Positions 1-6,163 of a stretch of DNA of 7,033 bases are shown in pieces. Under the pieces are notes generated by a model, which worked only from the letters and a program-made list of their open reading frames with translations, searched no databases and was not told the DNA's origin. The translations under genes and the position numbers were made by a program. Each line of letters starts with the position of its first letter. Within the stretch, counting starts at the first letter, position 1. Origin of the DNA: Pseudomonadota bacterium (GTDB lineage Bacteria > Pseudomonadota > Gammaproteobacteria > Burkholderiales > Thiobacillaceae); assembly GCA_021821425.1 (NCBI GenBank), contig JAKACL010000155.1:1-7033 (forward strand), given 5' to 3'.

Positions 1-1
1 C

Positions 2-493
2 TACGGCCATTACTCGCTGGCGGCGGAGTCGCAGTACGACCACCCGTTCCAGTGGGGCTCCAAGCGCACCGGTCCGGACCTCGCGCGCGTCGGCGGCAAG
101 TACTCGAACGAATGGCACGTGCAGCACCTGGTGGCGCCGCGCTCGATGGTGCCCGAGTCGGTGATGCCGAACTACCCGTGGCTGCTGTCGACGCCGCTGG
201 ATATTTCCGATGCCGCCGGCCGCATGAAGGCGCTGCGCAAGGTCGGCGTGCCGTACTCGCTGACGCAGGCCGAATACGATGCCAACGTGACCAAGTTCGG
301 CGACACCGTGGCCAAGCAGCTGCATATCCCGGATGCCCAGACCAACCTGGTCGAGCAGGCCAATTTCGGCAACTACGACGGCGACCGCTCCGGCATTTCC
401 GAAATGGACGCGCTGGTGGCCTATCTGCAGGTGCTGGGCACCATGGTCGATTTCAGCAAGTACGCCGACGACGCGTTCGTCGGCGACCGCTGA
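2..493 (+). CDS. ccoO: cbb3-type cytochrome c oxidase subunit II (CcoO/FixO), 3' part
   Basis: This is the C-terminal 163 residues of the membrane-anchored mono-heme cytochrome c subunit of cbb3 oxidase; the gene begins before the window. The visible part opens with [10 protein letters not shown] followed by [19 protein letters not shown], a block highly typical of CcoO/FixO. The segment around [13 protein letters not shown] carries the methionine (codon 164-166) expected as the distal axial heme ligand. The N-terminal membrane anchor and the CxxCH heme-attachment motif must lie upstream and cannot be checked. In the family, CcoO passes electrons from CcoP to the CcoN heme-copper centre, facing the periplasm. 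The C-terminal part ([14 protein letters not shown]) is the usual last helix of the cytochrome fold. The gene ends in TGA 20 bp before ccoQ, so the two are co-transcribed. Identification is secure; only the 5' part is missing. Confidence 0.96.
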   Translation, partial: YGHYSLAAESQYDHPFQWGSKRTGPDLARVGGKYSNEWHVQHLVAPRSMVPESVMPNYPWLLSTPLDISDAAGRMKALRKVGVPYSLTQAEYDANVTKFGDTVAKQLHIPDAQTNLVEQANFGNYDGDRSGISEMDALVAYLQVLGTMVDFSKYADDAFVGDR

Positions 494-513
494 TCGCAAC
501 CGGGGAACGCGGC

Positions 514-711
514 ATGGAATGGTTGATGTGGTTTTCCAGACCCGAAAACACCAAGCCGCTCGCCCTGATCATTTTTTTCGTCACCTTTATCGGCATCGTG
601 ATCTACGTCTACGGCAGCAAGAAGCGGAGCAAGCAACTCGAGTCGTACCGCGACATTCCCTTTCTTGACGACCAGCCAGGCGAACAAGACGGCACGAAGG
701 ACAAGCAATGA
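514..711 (+). CDS. ccoQ: cbb3-type cytochrome oxidase small subunit CcoQ/FixQ
   Basis: This is a 65-residue one-helix protein in the ccoQ position between ccoO and ccoP. A short polar N-terminus (MEWLMWFSRPENTKP) is followed by a hydrophobic helix at about residues 17-34 (LALIIFFVTFIGIVIYVY). A basic stretch (GSKKRSKQ) marks the cytoplasmic side, and the tail is acidic and polar. The size and layout match CcoQ, which is not catalytic and stabilises the association of CcoP with the CcoNO core. The ATG at 514 is preceded by a purine-rich GGGGA at 502-506. A longer reading in the same frame begins at 52, but it only runs antiparallel to the sense of ccoO and is not a protein. The stop overlaps the ccoP start as ATGA, implying translational coupling. 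Sequence conservation of CcoQ is low, so the call rests on position, length and topology. Confidence 0.93.
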   Translation: MEWLMWFSRPENTKPLALIIFFVTFIGIVIYVYGSKKRSKQLESYRDIPFLDDQPGEQDGTKDKQ

Positions 712-1628
712 GCGAGCAAAAACTACAATCTCAAACGGTTCAAACCACCGGCCACGCGTGGGACGGCGACCTGCAGGAATACAACAACCCGTTGCCGGTC
801 TGGTGGGTCTATACCTTCTATGCCACGGTGGTGTTCGCGCTGGTGTACTGGACCATCTACCCGTCCTGGCCGCTGGGCAAGGGCTGGATCGGTGGCGTGT
901 CGGAAATCAGCTATGTCAACAGCGAAGGCGAAACCAAATCGCACAGCTGGAATACCCGCGCCTTGCTGATGGCCGACATGAACGAGGCCGCGCTCTCGCA
1001 AAAGCCCTACTTCGACAAGATCGAGGCCATGTCGTACGAGCAGATCGCCCGCGACCCCGAGATGAACGGCTTCATCCTGTCCGCCGGCAAGGTGCTGTTC
1101 GCCGACAACTGCGCCGCCTGCCACCAGGCCGGCGGCCAGGGGGTGATCGGCTTCTTTCCCAATCTGACCGACGACGACTGGCTGTATGGCGGTTCGTTCG
1201 AGAAAGTCCATGAAACCCTGATGAACGGACGGCGCGGTTACATGCCGGCCTTCAACGAAGTCCTCAACGGCGAGCAGATCGACCAGCTCGCCCATTATGT
1301 CGCCAGCCGCTCCGGCATCGAACACGATGCGGGCAAGGCCGCCGCCGGCGACGTGCTGTTCCACAGCGAAACCGCCGCCTGTTATTACTGCCACACCGGC
1401 GAAGCCACGGGGCGCAAGGACATGGGCGCCCCCAACCTCACCGACAACGTCTGGCTGTGGGCCGACGTGCCGGGCGCGGATACAGCCGAGAGCAAGGTGG
1501 CGGCGATCCGCAGCGTCATCGCCGGCGGCCTCAACAAGGGCGTGATGCCGGCGTGGGCGGGCCGCCTGTCCCCTGAACAAATCAAGGTGTTGACAGTCTA
1601 CGTACATGAACTGGGCGGTGGACAGTAA
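708..1628 (+). CDS. ccoP: cbb3-type cytochrome c oxidase subunit III, di-heme CcoP/FixP
   Basis: This is a 306-residue membrane-anchored di-heme cytochrome c that accepts electrons from soluble cytochromes and passes them to CcoO. The N-terminus has the family signature HAWDGDLQEYNNPLPVWW, running into a single transmembrane helix at about residues 32-51. The long periplasmic part holds two cytochrome c domains. The first has CAACH at 135-139 with a likely axial Met179 (RGYMPAF). The second has CYYCH at 225-229 with a likely axial Met280 (KGVMPAW). Both domains carry the PNLTD motif typical of CcoP. This is the one-helix form of CcoP rather than the form with a second N-terminal helix. The start overlaps the ccoQ stop (ATGA), with AAGGA at 697-701 as ribosome binding site. 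A strong hairpin follows directly, so this is the last structural gene of the oxidase operon. Confidence 0.97.
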   Translation: MSEQKLQSQTVQTTGHAWDGDLQEYNNPLPVWWVYTFYATVVFALVYWTIYPSWPLGKGWIGGVSEISYVNSEGETKSHSWNTRALLMADMNEAALSQKPYFDKIEAMSYEQIARDPEMNGFILSAGKVLFADNCAACHQAGGQGVIGFFPNLTDDDWLYGGSFEKVHETLMNGRRGYMPAFNEVLNGEQIDQLAHYVASRSGIEHDAGKAAAGDVLFHSETAACYYCHTGEATGRKDMGAPNLTDNVWLWADVPGADTAESKVAAIRSVIAGGLNKGVMPAWAGRLSPEQIKVLTVYVHELGGGQ

Positions 1629-1650
1629 GGCCGCCGGTGACGCGATGAGC

Positions 1651-1677
1651 AAAGCCCCCGGTTACGGGGGCTTTTGC
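1651..1677 (+). terminator. Rho-independent terminator or attenuator between ccoP and ccoG
   Basis: A perfect 10-bp stem (AAAGCCCCCG pairing with CGGGGGCTTT) closes a GTTA tetraloop and ends in four Ts, 22 bp after the ccoP stop. The core of Gs and Cs followed by T residues is the form of an intrinsic terminator. The T run is short (TTTTGCTT), so some read-through into ccoG is likely. The arrangement suggests that the structural genes are expressed in excess over the assembly genes. Confidence 0.8.
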
Positions 1678-1703
1678 TTCCCATCCATCCAACCGGTCGC
1701 GCC

Positions 1704-3140
1704 ATGCAGACAGGCCTAGAAGACCAGCTCGGTCTTTATCAGAAACGCATTCCCATCGTCACCCGCTCGGTGACGGGACGCTTTCGCCGTTTCAAAACCA
1801 CGGTGCTGGCGCTGGCCTACGCGATCTATTTCCTGCTGCCCTGGCTGCCCTGGTCGCGCCTCGATGCGCCGGCGCAGGCCGTGCTGTTCGATTTGCCCGG
1901 ACGCCGGTTTCTGATTTTCGGGTTGACGGTCTATCCGCAGGACGTCATCTGGCTGGCGCTGCTCCTGTTCATCGCCGCCATCCTGCTGTTTTTCGTGACG
2001 GGTCTGGTCGGCCGCGCGTTCTGCGGCTACTTCTGTTTCCAGACGCTGTGGACCGACTTCTTCATCTGGATCGAGCACAAAATCCAGGGCGAGCGGCCGG
2101 CGCGGGTCCGTCTCTATCGCCAGCCCTGGGACCGCGAGAAAATCCTCAAGGTCGGCGGCACCCATGCACTGTGGGGGCTGGTGTCGTTCTGGACCGGCCT
2201 GACCTTCGTCGCCTATTTCACCTATGCGCCTCAGCTGGTGGTGGACTTCTTCACGGGCGAGGCTGCGACCGCCGCCTACATCACGACCGGCATCCTGATG
2301 CTGTCGACCTACGTCGCCGCCGGCCTGATGCGCGAGCAGATCTGCACCTACGTCTGCCCCTATGGCCGTTTCCAGAGCGTGATGTACGAGCCGGAAACGC
2401 TGGCCGTCCATTACGATGACCGCCGCGGCGAAGCGGCACACGGCCGCGCCACCGCACGCGCCGGCCAGCGCACGCTGACCGAACGCCATGAAAAAGGCCT
2501 CGGCGACTGCGTCGACTGCGGCTTGTGCGTGCAGGTCTGTCCGGCCGGCATCGATATCCGCGATGGCCTGCAGTACAAGTGCATTTCCTGCGGCCTGTGC
2601 ATCGACGCCTGCAACACCATCATGGATTCGTTCAGTTTTCCGCGCGGCCTGATCCGCTACGACTCGGAAAAGAACCTGGCGTCCCCCACGCCCGCCCCCC
2701 CCAGACTGCACTGGAAGCGCCTCAAGATCATCGGCTACGGCGTCGCGCTGGTGCTGATGAGCGCCTACCTCGTCTACAGCATCAGCAGCCGTGGCAGCTT
2801 CGACCGCGCGATTACCCAGATCCGCCAGCCGCTGTATGTGGTGCTGTCCAACGGCGATATCCGCAACCGCTACCAGATCCGCATCACCAACAAGACGGCG
2901 CAGGCGCAGACCTACGTCATCACGGCGCATGGCGTCCCCGCGGACGCGCTCGATGTCGGCCACTTCCGCGAAATCACCCTCAAGCCGGGCCACAGCGGGC
3001 TGGTGCAGGCCAGCGTCAAACTGCCGCCCGCCGTGGCGGCCAGAACGCCGGGCTTCGATCTGGTCCTCACGCCCAAGGGCAAGCCTGCAGAAGCGCGCAA
3101 GGAACGCGTCCGCTTCGACCATCCGGGGCGACGACCATGA
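1704..3140 (+). CDS. ccoG: cbb3 oxidase maturation protein CcoG (FixG/RdxA), polyferredoxin-like
   Basis: This is a 478-residue inner-membrane iron-sulfur protein needed for cbb3 oxidase assembly. Work on the family assigns it cupric reductase activity, making Cu(I) for the CuB site. The N-terminus LYQKRIPIV..VTGRFRRFK is typical. Predicted helices lie at about 32-50, 82-101, 155-175, 190-208 and 342-360. Membrane-associated cysteine pairs are C107/C111 (CGYFC) and C214/C218 (CTYVCP). A bacterial-type 2[4Fe-4S] ferredoxin domain has cysteines at 269, 272, 275, 279 and at 293, 296, 299, 303. After the last helix comes the Ig-like FixG C-terminal domain (about 375-478). The ATG at 1704 fits the family N-terminus, although no clear ribosome binding site precedes it. 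An in-frame TTG at 1674 lies inside the terminator and is unlikely to be used. The stop overlaps ccoH as ATGA. Confidence 0.96.
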   Translation: MQTGLEDQLGLYQKRIPIVTRSVTGRFRRFKTTVLALAYAIYFLLPWLPWSRLDAPAQAVLFDLPGRRFLIFGLTVYPQDVIWLALLLFIAAILLFFVTGLVGRAFCGYFCFQTLWTDFFIWIEHKIQGERPARVRLYRQPWDREKILKVGGTHALWGLVSFWTGLTFVAYFTYAPQLVVDFFTGEAATAAYITTGILMLSTYVAAGLMREQICTYVCPYGRFQSVMYEPETLAVHYDDRRGEAAHGRATARAGQRTLTERHEKGLGDCVDCGLCVQVCPAGIDIRDGLQYKCISCGLCIDACNTIMDSFSFPRGLIRYDSEKNLASPTPAPPRLHWKRLKIIGYGVALVLMSAYLVYSISSRGSFDRAITQIRQPLYVVLSNGDIRNRYQIRITNKTAQAQTYVITAHGVPADALDVGHFREITLKPGHSGLVQASVKLPPAVAARTPGFDLVLTPKGKPAEARKERVRFDHPGRRP

Positions 3141-3913
3141 ACACGATGACCACGCTGTCCGGCGGCCTGCTGGCCGTCCTGGCTCTCTATCTGATCGGCG
3201 GACGCTTTCCGGCGCTGCCGCCCATTCTGCGTGCGCTGCTGGCCGGGCTGTTGCCGCTGCTCGCGTATTTCCTGCTGATCGTCGGGCGCTGGCCGGGACT
3301 CGATGTGGCGGCCATGCACATTTCGGTCTTTCTCGCGGCGGGCCTGGTGCTGTATGCGGTGACCCAGTTCCGGCGCCGCAGTGCAGGGCGCATGCACTGG
3401 GCGCCCAAGCTGCTGATCGCTTTTTTCCTGGGGTTGGTCGTGATCAACGGCAGCCTGTTGTATATCGCCAGCAACGGCCTGCCCGGCGCGCTGGGCCGCT
3501 GGTGGCTGGGCAGCGACGGCGGCGCGGTCCACAGCGGATTTTCCGGCGTCGTCGAACATGGCCAGAGCGCAGCCAAGGCGGTGTCGTCCGAACTCAGTCA
3601 GACCTATCGCGAGTCCGAGCTCGGCTGGCAGGTCGAGGTCGGCGGCTTGGACGGCAGCGACAGCGCGCGCGCAATCGAGGTGCGCGTGCGCGACCGTACC
3701 GGCCTGCCGGTCGAGCGTCTCGACGCCGAAGTGCGCCTGCTGCGGCCCGGCGCAGCGCAACCGGCGCACACCGTCGCCCTCGATACGCTCGGCGCCGGTG
3801 TTTACGGCGGCATGCTGACCCTGCCTGCCGGCGGTCGCTGGCTGGTCGAGGTGCGCCTGCTGCGCGACCGCGCGCTGCAGTACCAGCAGACGCAGGAACT
3901 GGTGGCGCCATGA
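3137..3913 (+). CDS. ccoH: CcoH/FixH-family oxidase assembly protein with extra N-terminal membrane domain
   Basis: This is a 258-residue protein whose last ~170 residues look like FixH/CcoH. A transmembrane helix at about 91-112 (KLLIAFFLGLVVINGSLLYIA) is followed by a periplasmic part with the characteristic Y..SELGWQVEV around 157-168 and a beta-rich domain (VRVRDRTGLPV..LDAEVRLLRP..., LPAGGRWLVEVRLLR). Family members usually begin close to that helix and are roughly 150-180 residues long. This one has about 88 extra N-terminal residues with three more hydrophobic helices (about 7-22, 30-50 and 57-76). CcoH is thought to stay bound to the cbb3 complex and support its assembly and stability. 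The ATG at 3137 overlaps the ccoG stop (ATGA) and is preceded by GGGG at 3125-3128. Its stop overlaps ccoS in the same way. The FixH assignment is good; the function of the extension is unknown. Confidence 0.85.
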   Translation: MNTMTTLSGGLLAVLALYLIGGRFPALPPILRALLAGLLPLLAYFLLIVGRWPGLDVAAMHISVFLAAGLVLYAVTQFRRRSAGRMHWAPKLLIAFFLGLVVINGSLLYIASNGLPGALGRWWLGSDGGAVHSGFSGVVEHGQSAAKAVSSELSQTYRESELGWQVEVGGLDGSDSARAIEVRVRDRTGLPVERLDAEVRLLRPGAAQPAHTVALDTLGAGVYGGMLTLPAGGRWLVEVRLLRDRALQYQQTQELVAP

Positions 3914-4095
3914 GCGGCATCATGGGCTTCCTCTTCCTGTTGTCCGGCATATTCGTGCTGCTGATCATTGCCGGCGTGTTCTGGTCGATCAAAAGCGGCC
4001 AGTTTGACGACCTGGAAGGTCCGGCCGAGCGCATCCTGATGGACGACGACGATCCCCTGCTGCCGAATCGCCGCTTGAGCGACAAGGATGAATAA
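3910..4095 (+). CDS. ccoS: cbb3-type cytochrome oxidase assembly protein CcoS
   Basis: This is a 61-residue one-helix membrane protein. The hydrophobic helix covers about residues 6-25 and is followed by WSIKSGQFDDLEGPAERIL, the conserved CcoS signature just after the membrane segment. The tail is acidic (DDDD near 45-48). CcoS is required for insertion of heme and copper cofactors into CcoN; without it the oxidase assembles in inactive form. The length is typical. The ATG at 3910 overlaps the stop of ccoH (ATGA), with AGGA at 3894-3897 and GGTGG at 3901-3905 as candidate ribosome binding sites. In many proteobacteria ccoI stands between ccoH and ccoS, but here the two overlap directly. Confidence 0.96.
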   Translation: MSGIMGFLFLLSGIFVLLIIAGVFWSIKSGQFDDLEGPAERILMDDDDPLLPNRRLSDKDE

Positions 4096-4103
4096 ATTAG
4101 AAT
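4075..4103 (+). promoter_or_regulatory. Possible sigma-70 promoter for the 35-aa gene
   Basis: TTGAGC at 4075-4080 (4 of 6 bases match the -35 consensus) is separated by 17 bp from TAGAAT at 4098-4103 (5 of 6 match the -10 consensus). It lies in the 3' end of ccoS, at the shift from GC-rich coding to an AT-rich spacer. Transcription would begin near 4110, giving a leader of about 24 nt before the ATG at 4134. The site was found by eye only. Confidence 0.4.
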
Positions 4104-4133
4104 TGACTCATATCTAAAAATGGAGCATGCACG

Positions 4134-4241
4134 ATGAAACAGCTTTTGACCTTCCAGAGTTTTCCCATGGTGGTGGTGACCGGGATGATCATCTGGGCCT
4201 GGATCAGCATTCTGTCGGTGCTGGTCGCTTCGTTCTTCTGA
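4134..4241 (+). CDS. Unrecognised 35-aa single-helix membrane peptide downstream of ccoS
   Basis: I do not recognise this gene. It encodes 35 residues: a short N-terminus (MKQLLTFQSFP) and then one strongly hydrophobic helix at about 12-35, containing WAW at 21-23 and ending in ASFF with no cytoplasmic tail. The ATG at 4134 has a good ribosome binding site, GGAG at 4122-4125 with an 8-nt spacer. The gene starts 38 bp after ccoS and ends in TGA 27 bp before the shared terminator, so it fits as the last gene of the oxidase assembly operon or as a separate short transcript. Small one-helix peptides are known in terminal oxidases (CcoM of Pseudomonas stutzeri cbb3, CydX of cytochrome bd), so an accessory subunit is a reasonable guess. 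There is no sequence resemblance I can claim. The good ribosome site and lack of internal stops support a real gene, but at this length chance cannot be excluded. Confidence 0.6.
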   Translation: MKQLLTFQSFPMVVVTGMIIWAWISILSVLVASFF

Positions 4242-4268
4242 ACGCGCTGCCCCACCCTTAATCGCTGT

Positions 4269-4313
4269 CCAAAAACAATTCAGCCCCGCAATGCGGGGCT
4301 GAATTGTTTTTGG
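4269..4313. terminator. Bidirectional Rho-independent terminator between converging operons
   Basis: Two perfect 22-nt inverted arms (4269-4290 and 4292-4313) surround a single central A; the practical hairpin loop is a few bases larger. A GC core (GCCCCGC/GCGGGGC) is flanked by AAAAACAATT on the left and AATTGTTTTT on the right. Read on either strand, the stem therefore ends in a run of five Us. It can terminate the cco assembly transcript from the left and rpoH from the right, whose stop codon lies only 15 bp away at 4328. Confidence 0.92.
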
Positions 4314-4327
4314 GGCGGACTGGCCTG

Positions 4328-5173
<846 letters not shown>

Positions 5174-5197
5174 ACGGATATACCCCCTTCAAATTTT

Positions 5198-5227
5198 ATT
5201 TTAGCACTCGGGGATTAAGAGTGCCAA
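5198..5227 (-). promoter_or_regulatory. Predicted sigma-70 promoter of rpoH
   Basis: Read on the minus strand, TTGGCA (5227-5222, 5 of 6 bases match the -35 consensus) is followed after 18 bp by TAAAAT (5203-5198, 5 of 6 match the -10 consensus). The predicted start is near 5191, leaving an untranslated leader of only about 17 nt that holds the ribosome site. Both elements overlap the CIRCE arms, so bound HrcA would block polymerase. Confidence 0.65.
5201..5227 (-). promoter_or_regulatory. CIRCE operator (HrcA-binding site) upstream of rpoH
   Basis: The site reads TTAGCACTC, 9 bp, GAGTGCCAA on the plus strand. The CIRCE consensus is TTAGCACTC-N9-GAGTGCTAA, so 17 of 18 arm bases match and the 9-bp spacing is exact. 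HrcA, the repressor that binds CIRCE, normally controls groESL and dnaK-type genes. Here the element lies 28 bp before the rpoH ATG, on top of its predicted promoter. The hrcA gene itself is not in the window. Confidence 0.9.
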
Positions 5228-5254
5228 AGCCGGTCAGGGTTCCCTGGGCAGGAA

Positions 5255-6163
5255 TCAGGGCCCGGCTTCGACCTGGCGCAGCGAGCGCGTGACCGAGAGC
5301 CAGGCGCCGAGCCAGCCGAACAGCGTGGTGAATCCGAGCACGACGGCGATTTCAGGCGGAGAGGGCGGTAGCAGGTGGAAATTCGAGCCGTACAGGCTGG
5401 ACAGGTGTTCGACCGGCGTGCGCAGCCAGAGGCCGGCGCCGGCCAGCACCGTGCCGGCCGCGAGCCCGCCGAGCAGGCCCTGTAGCGCGCCCAGATAGAG
5501 GAAAGGGCGCCGGATGTAGCGGTCGGTGGCGCCGATCAGCCGGCTGACCTGGATTTCGTCGCGCCGGGCCAGTACCAGCGCGCGGATGGCATTGCCCGAA
5601 ATGGCGACCAGCGCAATGGCGAACAGGGCCGCCAGCAGCGCGACGCCGGCGCGGCCGAGCGCGAGCGCCGCCTGCAGGCGGTCCGCCCACTGGCTGTCGA
5701 GGTGGGTTTCCGCCACCCCGGGCAAGGCGCCCAGTTCGGCGGCGATTCGCGCCATGGCCGCGCGCGTGGTGTCGCGCGGGCGCACCACCCAGGCGTCGGG
5801 AAGGGGATTGCTGGTCAGCCCGGTGGTGACGTCGCCGAGGTCCTGCGCAGCGATCAGATCGGACAGCGCCTCGTCGCGCGACACGAAGCGGGCCGCGGCG
5901 ACGTCGGGCTGCTTGAGCCGCGCCGCGATGGCGGATTGCTGGGCCGCCGTGACGCGGGCGTCGAGAAAGACGCTGATTTCCGGTTGCGCCGGCAGGTCGC
6001 CTGCCAGCCGGCTGAGGTTGACCAGGCCCAGATAGAGTCCGCTCGGCAGGCTGATCGCCACCCCCATCGCCAGCGCGGTGAGCAGCGTGGTGACCGGCTG
6101 TGCGCGCAGCCGCCGCAGCGCCGAGCCGAGCGCGTGCTTCTGGTGGCGCAGCCAGCCTACCAT
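5255..6163 (-). CDS. ftsX: Cell division protein FtsX (ABC transporter-like permease)
   Basis: This is a 302-residue inner-membrane partner of FtsE. FtsEX acts at the septal ring to activate peptidoglycan hydrolases and aid divisome assembly rather than to move a known substrate. The layout is the FtsX type: a cytoplasmic N-terminus (residues 1-22), TM1 at about 24-48, a large periplasmic loop at about 50-165 with EISVFLD at 62-68 and WVVRP at 125-129, TM2 at about 170-190, TM3 at about 221-245 and TM4 at about 270-292. The cytoplasmic stretch ALVLARRDEIQVSRLIGATDRYIRRPF at about 195-221 (quoted in parts: RRDEIQV, RLIGAT, YIRRPF) is the conserved FtsE-contact region. The ATG at 6163 overlaps the end of ftsE by 7 bp, with GGAG 8 nt upstream inside ftsE. 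A longer in-frame reading toward 6385 runs over ftsE and is not used. Confidence 0.95.
   Translation of the reverse strand: MVGWLRHQKHALGSALRRLRAQPVTTLLTALAMGVAISLPSGLYLGLVNLSRLAGDLPAQPEISVFLDARVTAAQQSAIAARLKQPDVAAARFVSRDEALSDLIAAQDLGDVTTGLTSNPLPDAWVVRPRDTTRAAMARIAAELGALPGVAETHLDSQWADRLQAALALGRAGVALLAALFAIALVAISGNAIRALVLARRDEIQVSRLIGATDRYIRRPFLYLGALQGLLGGLAAGTVLAGAGLWLRTPVEHLSSLYGSNFHLLPPSPPEIAVVLGFTTLFGWLGAWLSVTRSLRQVEAGP

Noticed and set aside
1674..1703. An upstream TTG start adding 10 residues to CcoG
   Set aside because: It lies inside the terminator stem with no suitable ribosome site, and the ATG at 1704 gives the normal family N-terminus.
2695..2702. A run of eight Cs in ccoG as a possible phase-variation tract
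   Set aside because: It encodes a Pro-rich linker in a 64-70% GC-looking gene and the frame is intact. Eight bases without other evidence is too weak to call contingency control.
1716..3122. A 468-codon open frame on the minus strand opposite ccoG
   Set aside because: It mirrors the codon structure of ccoG, which has clear ferredoxin motifs. The antisense product is compositionally biased and has no recognisable features.
4103..4116. FNR-like dyad as an activator site for the 35-aa gene
   Set aside because: A class II activator position (centre near -41.5) would put the transcription start after the ATG at 4134, so activation of this gene from the site does not fit; only a repressor role remains possible.
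5227..5268. A 7-bp inverted repeat (AAGCCGG/CCGGCTT) around the ftsX stop, considered as a terminator between ftsX and rpoH
   Set aside because: The loop is long (28 nt), the stem is short, and no T run follows on the minus strand; it looks like chance in GC-rich sequence.
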